Below are positions 54,066 through 61,958 of a DNA stretch of 64,000 nucleotides, one piece after another. The stretch's first letter is position 1. Each line of letters begins with the position of its first letter. The notes beneath the pieces were generated by a model, which saw only the letters and a program-made list of their open reading frames with translations, made no database searches and was not told where the DNA came from. The stretch is taken from NCBI RefSeq assembly GCF_018397995.1, contig NZ_BBQH01000015.1:121961-185960 (forward strand), in the 5' to 3' direction. Made by a program: the position numbers and the translations under genes. The stretch comes from Rhizomonospora bruguierae (lineage in GTDB: Bacteria; Actinomycetota; Actinomycetes; Mycobacteriales; Micromonosporaceae).

Positions 54066-55562
54066 GTGACTGTGTCCTCCAACGCACGCCACCGCGATCG
54101 GCGAACCCGCCACGCCGACCAGCAGGGCCGGCATGGCGAAGCCACCGGCACGGTCACCCCGCTGCCCGCCCCGCCGCTCGACGGCGAGCCGATTGGCATC
54201 GACCAGGTGGCGCAGGCCGAGCGCGCGGTGCTCGGCGGCATGCTCGCCTCACCCACCGCCGTCGACGACGCGATCACCCGGCTCACGTCCTCCCACTTTC
54301 GCGAGCCGCGGCACGGCAGCATCTTCACCGCCATCATCGCCAACTTTGCCGGCGACGCCCCCACTGACGCCAACGCAGTCATGCTCACCCTCGCCGACGA
54401 AGGCGAACTCATCCGCATCGGCGGCGCCCCCTACCTCACCGAACTGCTCGCCGCGTGCGACAACCCCGCATCCACCGGCTGGTACGCCGACCGCGTCGCC
54501 CGCTACGCCGCCGCCCGCGAAGTCGCGGTCATGGGTGCCCGGCTGTCCCAGGCCGGCCAGAGCGCGGACATCGACCGCATGGCCGAGGTGTACGAGCAGG
54601 CACGGGAGCTGCTCGCCGCCAACCCGCTGGACGCCATCGGCGGCCGGCCCACCGGCACCACCATCGACCGGTTTCTCGCCGCCGACGTGGATGAGGAAGA
54701 CGACCACGACTGGATCATCCCCGGCCTGCTGGAGCGCCGCGACCGCGTCATCCTCACCGGCGGCGAAGGGTCCGGCAAGTCGACGTTCGGCCGGCAGGTG
54801 GGCGTGTGCGCCGCCGCGGGCATCCACCCGTTCACGCTGGAGAAGATCGACCCCATCCGGGTGCTCATCCTCGACCTGGAAAACAGCGAGCGGCAGCTGC
54901 GCCGCGAACTACGGCCGCTGGTCATAAAAGCCGGCGACGCGCTGGACCCCGCCAACCTGGTCATCGAGGTGCGGCTGGCCGGGTTGGATCTGCACGGCGG
55001 CGAGGACCGGCCGTGGTTGGACAAGCTGATCGGCGCGGTCAAGCCCGACCTGGTGATCACCGGCCCCATCTACAAGATGGCCGACGGCGACCCCACGGAG
55101 GAAAAGTACGCGAAGGCGGTGGTCACCTGCCTCGACCAGATGCGCGAGCGGCACGGCTGCGCGCTGTGGATCGAGGCGCACTCCGCGAAGGCCGTAGCTG
55201 GGGTGAAGAAGCGGTCCATCGAGCCGTACGGCGCCAGCCTGTGGCTGCGCTGGCCGGAGTTCGGGGTGCACCTGGCGCCGGAGGGCGACCTGGAGCACTG
55301 GCGGGGGCAGCGCGAGCAGCGGGAGTGGCCATCGCTTTTCAGTCGCGGTGGGGCGTGGCCGTGGACGGCGACCAGCAACGAGCTGGAAGTGAAGTTCCGC
55401 CAGATCAAGAATGCGCGTTTCGCTTTCGGGCGGCCTATGTCGATGCGCGATATCGAGGTGGCGACGGGAATCTCCAAGTCGACGGTGGCGCGTGTGCTGA
55501 AGCGGTTCGCCATTGAGTGGGCTCAATTCAACGCGACCAACCCGGGCGAGGATGACGTCTGA
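54066..55562 (+). CDS. DnaB-N-terminal / RepA-like AAA replicative helicase
   Basis: 498 residues from GTG 54066. DnaB N-terminal domain (QAERAVLGGMLASPTAVDDA), then a RecA-fold ATPase of RepA/AAA_25 type with Walker A GGEGSGKST (232-240), Walker B-like VLILDLEN, LVITGPIYKM and WIEAHSAK. C-terminal HTH (MSMRDIEVATGISKSTVARV) may bind the adjacent TGTCCCAC repeats. Probably the phage replication initiator-helicase or helicase loader. Confidence 0.88.
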   Translation: MTVSSNARHRDRRTRHADQQGRHGEATGTVTPLPAPPLDGEPIGIDQVAQAERAVLGGMLASPTAVDDAITRLTSSHFREPRHGSIFTAIIANFAGDAPTDANAVMLTLADEGELIRIGGAPYLTELLAACDNPASTGWYADRVARYAAAREVAVMGARLSQAGQSADIDRMAEVYEQARELLAANPLDAIGGRPTGTTIDRFLAADVDEEDDHDWIIPGLLERRDRVILTGGEGSGKSTFGRQVGVCAAAGIHPFTLEKIDPIRVLILDLENSERQLRRELRPLVIKAGDALDPANLVIEVRLAGLDLHGGEDRPWLDKLIGAVKPDLVITGPIYKMADGDPTEEKYAKAVVTCLDQMRERHGCALWIEAHSAKAVAGVKKRSIEPYGASLWLRWPEFGVHLAPEGDLEHWRGQREQREWPSLFSRGGAWPWTATSNELEVKFRQIKNARFAFGRPMSMRDIEVATGISKSTVARVLKRFAIEWAQFNATNPGEDDV

Positions 55563-55593
55563 TGCGCACCGCCTCTGACCTGCGGTTTCGGGG

Positions 55594-55922
55594 TGTCCCA
55601 CTGCTGTCCCACGGGTGGGACGCCTTACGTGCCAACGGTTTCCGCCGCTGTCCCACGTGTCCCACGCTGTCCCACGGAGGTGTCTCACCGGTGCTGACCT
55701 GCGAAAACATGCACTGTCCCACGGCTGGGACAGTAAACGCTGTCCCACGCGACCAGCGATCTTGGGCGCAACGCTCTGACCTGCGGCGTCTCTCGATCAA
55801 AAACGAGTTGATCTTAGGTGTCCCACCCAAGATCAAACTGTGGGACAGCGGGTCGAGCAGCCAAAACACGGCCTGTCCCACAAGATCAAAAAGTGGGACA
55901 GCTTATGAAACAACTGTCCCAC
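55594..55922. repeat. iteron-like field of TGTCCCAC repeats (possible phage origin)
   Basis: Exact TGTCCCAC at 55594, 55605, 55649, 55658, 55668, 55715, 55741, 55819, 55874, 55915, one variant TGTCTCAC at 55681, and inverted partners at 55615, 55725, 55840, 55893. Two long palindromic units share an AAGATCAAA centre (55819-55847, 55874-55900). The right half is AT-rich for this genome. Located directly after the helicase gene. Confidence 0.85.
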
Positions 55923-56005
55923 GCTCACCCTCTTACGAGGGGAAGCGCCGCTCCAGCGACGGCGCGCTCCCCCCCGTAGGGAGGGGCGCGACGAATGGAA
56001 GTGGA

Positions 56006-56209
56006 ATGGAAAGCGACAAAGGCGCGACGGAAAGCGCGCGCCACCCCTCCACCCGCTTTCTCGACGGCTGCCCGGCGTGCTGGGTGCGCAACAACGAGCC
56101 CCGGAAAACAACCGTCGTCGGCGACAACGCGCGGTGCGAATACGGGTGCGGGTGCTGCGGCCACCGCTGGGCGACCAACTGGTCGGTACGGGCGGCGGGT
56201 GCGGCGTGA
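56006..56209 (+). CDS. small zinc-ribbon phage protein
   Basis: 67 residues from ATG 56006. FLDGCPACWVRNNEP and CEYGCGCCGHRW give two CxxC-type knuckles. The frame is open back to 55562 but that part is the repeat field and not protein-like. Confidence 0.65.
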   Translation: MESDKGATESARHPSTRFLDGCPACWVRNNEPRKTTVVGDNARCEYGCGCCGHRWATNWSVRAAGAA

Positions 56210-56961
56210 CGACGAACCCCATGAATCCGATCTCCCTGGTGAACAGCAACGGCCGCTGCACGAAGCGTCGCAAGGACGGCGAGCCGTGCAGGGCGATGGC
56301 GATCGCCGGCATGGATGCGTGCCGCCGACACGTGGGCATGGCGCCGGCCGCGGCCCGGGCGAAGGGCGCGGTGGTGGTGGAGATTCACCGCTGGGGCCTG
56401 GGCGACACCACCGTGGACCCAGGCGAGGTGCTGCTGCGCCTGGTCACCCAGTCGGCGGCCCGGGTCGAGCTGTATAGCCGGCTGCTGGGCGAGGCGTTCG
56501 ACGCGGCGGAGCGGCTGCGGGAGGCGCACGCCGCGCAGGTCCTGCTGGCGTCGGAGCGGCCGACGGACGCGGCTGAGGAGCACCCGGCGATGCAGGCGGC
56601 GCACGCCGACCTGGAGCGCGTGTTCGCCACAGGTGGCGTTGGCGCCTTGATCGGGCATCGGTACGACGCGGACCGGGATGGCCGGGTGTACCCGGTGGAC
56701 GAGGGCATCCGCGGCCTGGCCAAGTTGGAGGCCGAGGAGCGCGACCGCTGCGCCAACTTCGCCACCAAGGCCGTCGCCGCCGGGCTGGCTGAGCGGCAGG
56801 TGCGCCTCGCTGAACGTCAGGGCGCGCTACTGGCCGCGGTCATCCAGGGCGTGCTGCGGGACCTGGGGGTGCTGGACGACCCGCGGGTGCCGGCGTTGGT
56901 GGCGCAGCACGTGCAGGCGCTCACCTCGAGCGGCCGGGTGATTGAGGGGCGGGCGTCGTGA
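56206..56961 (+). CDS. phage protein with CRxH motif, possible small terminase subunit
   Basis: 251 residues from GTG 56206 (GTGA overlap). N-terminus RCTKRRKDGEPCRAMAIAG followed by DACRRHVG resembles the zinc-like start of many actinophage small terminase-like proteins. The rest is helical (LLRLVTQSAARVELYSRLLG, FATKAVAAGLAERQVRLAER). No large terminase follows within the window, so the call stays tentative. Confidence 0.6.
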   Translation: MTTNPMNPISLVNSNGRCTKRRKDGEPCRAMAIAGMDACRRHVGMAPAAARAKGAVVVEIHRWGLGDTTVDPGEVLLRLVTQSAARVELYSRLLGEAFDAAERLREAHAAQVLLASERPTDAAEEHPAMQAAHADLERVFATGGVGALIGHRYDADRDGRVYPVDEGIRGLAKLEAEERDRCANFATKAVAAGLAERQVRLAERQGALLAAVIQGVLRDLGVLDDPRVPALVAQHVQALTSSGRVIEGRAS

Positions 56962-57548
56962 CCGCCCACCGTCGCCCGCTGCGGCCCGCTCATTTCGCCG
57001 TAGAGCGTTTGGGGGTACCTGAGGTACGCGGAGCGGCGTTCTCGGCGCTCCTGGCGCGTCTGGGGCCCCTTGGCGCCACGGTTCTGCGTTCGACCGACCC
57101 CCAGATTCGCGCCGCCGTGGTCCGCCACGTGGTGAGCCGAGCCATCCGACGCCGGGCGGCGCGTCGTTTGCCGATCGCCCACCCGGCCCGGGTGGGCGTC
57201 CGTCAGGGATGGCCATTGCGCCGGAGCGGTGACGCCGTGGAGCGCCGAACGGGCCCTCGCCCATACCTCGGTGAGGGTCAGGCCCGTGAGGGCGGATCTT
57301 GCACAACCCCTGCGGTCGCCAGAACGGCGGCCGCGCCCACCACCCAACCCCCCCGAAGGAGAGTCATGACCTTGACCCGTACGGCCGCGGCACTCGCTCT
57401 CGCCGCCGCCCTCATCGTCGCCGCCGGTGGCTGCGACGCCCAGCCCGACCGCCCGTCGCAGGGTGGCCGGGTCGACCCGAACCCCACGTCGACCGCCGAC
57501 GGCCGGTATTGGACTCTCCCCACCACCACCACCGAAATGGCCCTGTGA
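56958..57548 (+). CDS. uncertain ORF reading into the lipoprotein
   Basis: GTG 56958 overlaps the previous stop. First 130 residues are Arg/Ala-rich (AFSALLARLGPLGATVLRST) and the frame continues without stop into the lipoprotein at 57366. Could be a separate gene whose stop was lost, or chance openness. Confidence 0.35.
   Translation: MTAHRRPLRPAHFAVERLGVPEVRGAAFSALLARLGPLGATVLRSTDPQIRAAVVRHVVSRAIRRRAARRLPIAHPARVGVRQGWPLRRSGDAVERRTGPRPYLGEGQAREGGSCTTPAVARTAAAPTTQPPRRRVMTLTRTAAALALAAALIVAAGGCDAQPDRPSQGGRVDPNPTSTADGRYWTLPTTTTEMAL
57366..57548 (+). CDS. small lipoprotein-like phage peptide
   Basis: 60 residues; AAGGAGAG directly before ATG 57366. Signal-like TRTAAALALAAALIVAAGGC with Cys23, then a short Pro/Thr tail ending GRYWTLPTTTTEMAL. 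Surface-exposed lipoproteins in prophages can block superinfection; that is inference. Confidence 0.55.
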   Translation: MTLTRTAAALALAAALIVAAGGCDAQPDRPSQGGRVDPNPTSTADGRYWTLPTTTTEMAL

Positions 57549-57555
57549 TCGCACC

Positions 57556-57678
57556 CTGGCCCGCATCGCCGTAGCGCTCACCGTCGCCGTGGTCCTCACC
57601 GCGGCCACCGCCCGGTGCGGACACCACCGCAGCCACACCGCCCCGGTCGGCACCGTCGCCGGCCGGTACTGGACCTGA
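57556..57678 (+). CDS. second small lipoprotein-like peptide, start unclear
   Basis: Frame gives LARIAVALTVAVVLTAATAR then CG and ends VGTVAGRYWT, echoing the GRYWT of the preceding gene. No ATG/GTG/TTG fits; CTG 57556 is a guess. Confidence 0.3.
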   Translation: MARIAVALTVAVVLTAATARCGHHRSHTAPVGTVAGRYWT

Positions 57679-57712
57679 TCCGAGCCTGACCCACAACCAT
57701 CGAAGGAGCCCC

Positions 57713-58150
57713 ATGACCACCGAGCACACTGCGACCGCTGAGAGCGATTCTGAGGCGTTGGGGGGCGCTCACGGCGGGCGGGAGTGGCACCCCCTGGTGC
57801 TCGACGCCCTCACCGGAGCCCTAGCCCGCGCCGGGCGGATGGTCACCCACGCCGAGCGGCAGGCGGCCACCACCGCCATCCTCGACGCCCTGAGCGGCGC
57901 CGGGGCGCTGCTGTCACCCGGCGCCGAGACCGTCACCGAGTGCCAGATCGACTGGGTCGACGAGCGCTCACCCCACGGCCGGTCGGACGGCGCCGCCTAC
58001 CGGTGGCGGGTCGACACCGCCGCCGGGCACCTCGCGGACGTCATCGCGGCGCGTGCCGAGCTGCGGCAGGTGCCCGTGATGATCCGCCAGCGGACCGTGT
58101 CGACGTGGCCGGATGGCCTCACCGTGACGGGCCGGTGGATCGCCCGATGA
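57713..58150 (+). CDS. phage hypothetical protein
   Basis: 145 residues, GAAGGAG before ATG 57713. HPLVLDALTGALARAGRMVT, a helical region, then beta-rich C-terminus. No family recognised. Confidence 0.65.
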   Translation: MTTEHTATAESDSEALGGAHGGREWHPLVLDALTGALARAGRMVTHAERQAATTAILDALSGAGALLSPGAETVTECQIDWVDERSPHGRSDGAAYRWRVDTAAGHLADVIAARAELRQVPVMIRQRTVSTWPDGLTVTGRWIAR

Positions 58151-58332
58151 CCGACGTGGACGAGCCGCCGGCCGAGCCGCCGGCCCCGGCGAAGGTGGTC
58201 ATCTCGACGCCCGGCGTCTCGGTCTGCGTCGAGGCGCCCGAGCCGGCCGCGACGGTGCTCGCCCTGGCCCAGCACGCCCACCAGGAGGCGCAGCGCCGCG
58301 CCAACCAGACAGTGATCGGAGGCTATCTGTGA
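58147..58332 (+). CDS. small phage protein
   Basis: 61 residues, ATGA overlap. Pro-rich start, VVISTPGVSVCVEAPEP strands, one helix (LALAQHAHQEAQRRA). Confidence 0.55.
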   Translation: MTDVDEPPAEPPAPAKVVISTPGVSVCVEAPEPAATVLALAQHAHQEAQRRANQTVIGGYL

Positions 58333-58457
58333 GCGCACGAAGGGGGCGCAGGCCGCCCGCTGCCCGACGCCACCCGCCGGGGACGCGCGCAGGGCTACCC
58401 CGATCCCGCTCCCGCTGTCCCGTCTGCCTGCCCGAAGGAGCCCGCCATGGCCGTTGA
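58329..58457 (+). CDS. short basic ORF with CPVC motif
   Basis: 42 residues from GTG 58329 (GTGA overlap), Arg/Pro-rich with CPVC. Ends inside the next gene. Weak. Confidence 0.25.
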   Translation: MSARRGRRPPAARRHPPGTRAGLPRSRSRCPVCLPEGARHGR

Positions 58458-58734
58458 GCCGTGCACGAACATCCTGCCGCACCAGCCGCACCACCGAAGC
58501 GGAACCGACAACTGCCCCGGCCGCGCCGTCCCAGCCTGGGACGCCGAAGCGCCCGATCGCGATCGCTACTTCGCCCCCGCCCCCCGCCCCGTCGAGTCCC
58601 GGGAGGACCGGATGGCCTTCGCCACCAACAACCCCACCCCGACCGCCCCTCGTACCCATGTCACTGACGGGGAGGTCGCCGACCTGACCCGCCGCGCCGA
58701 AACCGCCGAACAGCAGCTGGAAACGCCTGGCTGA
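58447..58734 (+). CDS. phage hypothetical protein
   Basis: 95 residues; GAAGGAG upstream of ATG 58447. Starts EPCTNILPHQPHHRSG, ends in a charged helix (DGEVADLTRRAETAEQQLE). The 96-bp gap after it holds only a GGGGTG/CACCCC hairpin (58749-58780). Confidence 0.5.
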   Translation: MAVEPCTNILPHQPHHRSGTDNCPGRAVPAWDAEAPDRDRYFAPAPRPVESREDRMAFATNNPTPTAPRTHVTDGEVADLTRRAETAEQQLETPG

Positions 58735-58830
58735 CCGTCCTGTAGCTCGGGGTGCACGCCGCATCCCGGGATCACACCCCACGCCCCGAAGATTCGGCCG
58801 CGTTCGACGCCAAATTTGGGCGGGCACACC

Positions 58831-59028
58831 ATGGCTGACGTGCGTGTCACCTGCGGGGCCGACGCCCGGGCGATCCTCGCCGCGATCGGACAACGCACTC
58901 CGGAACGGGTCGCACATGACCGGCGCGAACCTGGCGTTCGACCTGCTGTGCGAGCGGCTCGGCGTCGACCGAGACGCACTGGAGTTCCGCCCGGACTGGG
59001 CCCGGGCGCAGTCGGCCCGCCCCGCTAA
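58831..59028 (+). CDS. doubtful short ORF overlapping the glycosyltransferase
   Basis: ADVRVTCGADARAILAAIGQ is protein-like, but the second half is Arg/Pro-rich and reads like an off-frame of the next gene. A frameshift joining it to the frame at 58916 is possible. Confidence 0.3.
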   Translation: MADVRVTCGADARAILAAIGQRTPERVAHDRREPGVRPAVRAARRRPRRTGVPPGLGPGAVGPPR

Positions 59029-60178
59029 CCTCGCGATCAGCACCAGGCTCGCCCCGGGATGGGGCAACCCCACCACCGCCCCACCGTCGGAGGGACCCCA
59101 TCCCGTGAGCGTGCCACCCCGGCTGCCTGGCAGCCTCGCCGACCTCGCCGTCGACCTCAGCTCCCGGCGGCCGGCCGCCACCCTCGCCAGGCCGGTCCGC
59201 GTGTTCGGATGGGTGTCCGACTTCCAGGGCTGCGGTTACTACCGCATCGCCCTGCCCCTGTCCGCGCTGCCCGCCGACCGGTTCCGCACCGCCGTCGACA
59301 ACACGCTGCCCATGGACTTCTGGAACCACCTCGACGTGGTGGTGGGCCAGCGGGTGTGCAAGCCGGGCACCAGCGGCCTGTGGCAGCAGATCTGCCGGCA
59401 CTCCGACGTCAAGGCCGTGTTCGAGCTTGACGACGACCTGTGGAACGTGGACCCGTCCAGCCCGGCCGCGTACGCCCTGTATTCGCAGCCGGAGATCCGC
59501 GACAACCTCACCCGCAACGTCGCGGCCGCCGACCTGGTGACCGTGTCCACCGAGCAACTGGCCGAGCGGATCCGCCCGATCAATCCCAACGTGGTGGTGA
59601 TCCCCAACTACGTGAACGCCGAGCTGCTCACGCTGCCCCGCCCAGAGCAGGGGCACGTCCCGGTCACCATCGGCTGGGCCGGCTCCCCGACGCACGCCAT
59701 GGACTGGGCGGTCGCCAAGCGGGAGATCGTCCGCGTGATCAACGCGCCGGACTCGCTGGCGCGGATGGCGTTCATCGGCGCCCGCTTCCCCGAGGGCATG
59801 CCCCGCGACCAAGTGGTGTGGGTGCCATGGCAGATGGACATGGGTCGCTACTACGACCACCTCCTGAGCACCTTCGACGTGGGGATCGCGCCGCTGGCGC
59901 ACCACCCGTTCAACAGCTGCAAGACCGGAATCAAGGCGCTCGAATACGCCGCTGCCGGCATCCCCACGGTGGCCAGCGCCGAGCCGCCGTACGAGGGATT
60001 CGTCCAGCAGGGGGTGACGGGCTTCCTGGTGCGGCAGCCGCACGAGTGGGGCCGGTTCCTGCGGCAGCTGGTCAACGACCGGGACATGCGGGTGGCGATG
60101 GGCGCGGCCGCCTTCGAGCAGGCCAAGCAGTGGACCATCCAGGGCAACATCGGCCGGTGGGTGGAGGCGCTGCGATGA
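58916..60178 (+). CDS. GT-B glycosyltransferase (family 4-like)
   Basis: 420 residues from ATG 58916; the conserved domain begins near 59180, so GTG 59105 (GGAGGG upstream) is an alternative start. VRVFGWVSDFQGCGYYRI at the start of the Rossmann domain, VFELDDDLWN, TIGWAGSPTH, and donor-site CKTGIKALEYAAAGIPTVAS. Transfers a sugar from a nucleotide donor. First of a chain of coupled glycan genes. Confidence 0.88.
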   Translation: MTGANLAFDLLCERLGVDRDALEFRPDWARAQSARPANLAISTRLAPGWGNPTTAPPSEGPHPVSVPPRLPGSLADLAVDLSSRRPAATLARPVRVFGWVSDFQGCGYYRIALPLSALPADRFRTAVDNTLPMDFWNHLDVVVGQRVCKPGTSGLWQQICRHSDVKAVFELDDDLWNVDPSSPAAYALYSQPEIRDNLTRNVAAADLVTVSTEQLAERIRPINPNVVVIPNYVNAELLTLPRPEQGHVPVTIGWAGSPTHAMDWAVAKREIVRVINAPDSLARMAFIGARFPEGMPRDQVVWVPWQMDMGRYYDHLLSTFDVGIAPLAHHPFNSCKTGIKALEYAAAGIPTVASAEPPYEGFVQQGVTGFLVRQPHEWGRFLRQLVNDRDMRVAMGAAAFEQAKQWTIQGNIGRWVEALR

Positions 60179-60327
60179 GCGCCCCGACCGGCCCGGTGGT
60201 GATCACGCTCCTGGGCGGTCCGCGCGACGGCGAGGAGTGGAAGCTGTCCGAGCTCCGCGAGCGGTACCTGTTCCCCGTCATGCGGGCAATGCCGTTCGTT
60301 CCCGACCCCGGCGAGCGGGAGGCGTGA
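60175..60327 (+). CDS. small phage protein (GGPRDG motif)
   Basis: 50 residues, ATGA overlap. ITLLGGPRDGEEWKL is a pattern seen in small actinophage proteins. Function unknown. Confidence 0.55.
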   Translation: MSAPTGPVVITLLGGPRDGEEWKLSELRERYLFPVMRAMPFVPDPGEREA

Positions 60328-60330
60328 CCC

Positions 60331-61062
60331 ATGATCTCCGTCCTGCTCCCGTCCCGCGGCCGCCCGGCGTCGCTGCGCCGCGCCATCCACTCGCTGCTCG
60401 ACAACAGCGCCAACCGCGCCATCCGTACCGACCACCCGGGCTGGACGGCGATGCCCGGCGCGCTGCCCGAACCACTGCCGCCCGTCATCGAGGCGCCGCA
60501 GATCCTGGTGGCCGCCGACCCCGACGACCCGGCCACCCGCGACGCCGCCGAACGGCTGGGCGCCCAGGTGCTGGTCACCCCGCGCCGCTACGGGTATGGG
60601 GAGCTGCACCGCTACCTGAATGCCCTCGCCGAGCAGGCGGAGGGGGAGTGGCTGCTGCTGTTCAACGACGACGCGGTCATGCGCACCCGGGACTGGGACC
60701 AGGTCATCCTCGGCCAGCCGGCCAACGTGATGGTCGCCGACCTGCAGTCGCAGCTGAGCCCGGAGTTCTGCTGCTTCCCTGCCGTCCGCCGGGTGGCGCT
60801 CGAGGTGACGGGCGGCGTCTACTCGCCGCACACCCCGCACGCCGACTCGTGGTGGCAGGACATCGGCCGCCGGTCGGGCACCATCCGCGCCGTCGATGTC
60901 CACGTGCACCACGACCGGTTCGACCTCACCGGCGGCCACAACGACGCCACCTACCGCGAGGGCCGCGCCGGGCCGGGCCTGCGTGACGCCCAGTACTTCA
61001 CCCCCCGAGTGCAGGCCGCGGTGGACGCCGCCGCAGCGGCGGTGCGGGGGCTGGCCGCATGA
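60331..61062 (+). CDS. GT-A glycosyltransferase (family 2-like)
   Basis: 243 residues. Nucleotide-binding start MISVLLPSRGRPASLRRAI, metal site LLLFNDDAVM, acceptor-side GGVYSPHTPHADSWWQD. Shorter than usual GT2 enzymes. Overlaps the next gene by ATGA. Confidence 0.82.
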   Translation: MISVLLPSRGRPASLRRAIHSLLDNSANRAIRTDHPGWTAMPGALPEPLPPVIEAPQILVAADPDDPATRDAAERLGAQVLVTPRRYGYGELHRYLNALAEQAEGEWLLLFNDDAVMRTRDWDQVILGQPANVMVADLQSQLSPEFCCFPAVRRVALEVTGGVYSPHTPHADSWWQDIGRRSGTIRAVDVHVHHDRFDLTGGHNDATYREGRAGPGLRDAQYFTPRVQAAVDAAAAAVRGLAA

Positions 61063-61958
61063 CCACCGCGCTCATCACCGGCGGCGCCGGCTTCGTCGGC
61101 GGCTACCTGCGGGAGCATCTGCGCGCCCAGGGCTGGGAGACCGCCTCCTTCGACCTGCGCGACGGCCACGACGTGCGCAGCTACGAGCAGGTGCGCTTCG
61201 CCGTCGACGCGCTGCAGCCCGACTACGTGTTCCACCTCGCCGCCCAGGCGTACGTCGCCGAGTCGGGCATGGACCCGGAGCGAACCCTGGCGGTCAACGT
61301 GACCGGCACCCACAACCTGCTGCTGGCGCTGCGCAACACCGGCTGCCGCGCCCGGGTGCTGCTGGCCGGCACCAGTGAGGAGTACGGGTACGAGCACCAG
61401 CCCGGCCCGGAGGTGACCGAGGACAGCCCCACTCGGCCCACCACCGCGTACGGTACGTCGAAGTTGGCCGCCACCCACCTGGGCCTCGTCTACGCGCAGG
61501 CGTACGGCATGCCCATCGTGGTCACCCGCGCGTTCAACCACACCGGGCCCGGCCGGCCGCCGCAGTACGCCGACTCGGCGTTCGCCCGCCGCGTCGTCGC
61601 GGTGGAGCGCGGCCAGGCGGCGGTGGTGGCGCATGGCAACCTGGAGGCGGTGCGCAACTACACGGATGTGCGAGACATCGTCCGGGCGTACCGGCTGGCC
61701 ATCGACCTGCCCAGCGGGATCTACAACCTCTGCTCCGACTACACGGTGCCCATGGCGTGGATCCTCAACACGCTGCTGGGCGCCGCCGAGGGCACGGTGC
61801 CCACCCGCCAGGATGACGCGCTGTGGCGGCCCTCCGGCTCGGCGGTGTTCCACCCGCCGTCCGCGGTCCGGTTCCACGCGCTCACCGGCTGGAAGCCGCA
61901 GATCCCGCTGGAGCAGACCCTCGCCGAGGTGCTCGACTACTGGCGGGGGCAGCCGTGA
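61059..61958 (+). CDS. NDP-sugar dehydratase/epimerase (extended SDR, GMD/Rmd-like)
   Basis: 299 residues. NAD(P) motif GGAGFVGG, active site YGTSK with upstream TSEEYGY, and NHTGPGR, the last shared with GDP-mannose 4,6-dehydratases and GDP-4-keto-6-deoxymannose reductases. Supplies a deoxy-sugar donor. Confidence 0.88.
   Translation: MTTALITGGAGFVGGYLREHLRAQGWETASFDLRDGHDVRSYEQVRFAVDALQPDYVFHLAAQAYVAESGMDPERTLAVNVTGTHNLLLALRNTGCRARVLLAGTSEEYGYEHQPGPEVTEDSPTRPTTAYGTSKLAATHLGLVYAQAYGMPIVVTRAFNHTGPGRPPQYADSAFARRVVAVERGQAAVVAHGNLEAVRNYTDVRDIVRAYRLAIDLPSGIYNLCSDYTVPMAWILNTLLGAAEGTVPTRQDDALWRPSGSAVFHPPSAVRFHALTGWKPQIPLEQTLAEVLDYWRGQP

Noticed and set aside
55594-55922. CRISPR array
   Set aside because: Repeat core is only 8 bp, spacing is irregular and orientation mixed; iteron-like instead.
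55562-56209. Single 215-residue protein covering the TGTCCCAC field
   Set aside because: The first 148 codons consist of the repeat field and give no protein-like sequence; only the zinc-ribbon end from 56006 is credible.
58736-58830. tRNA-like element (TAGCTC followed by paired GGGGTG/CACCCC)
   Set aside because: No T-arm GGTTCGAATCC, no anticodon stem and no acceptor pairing.
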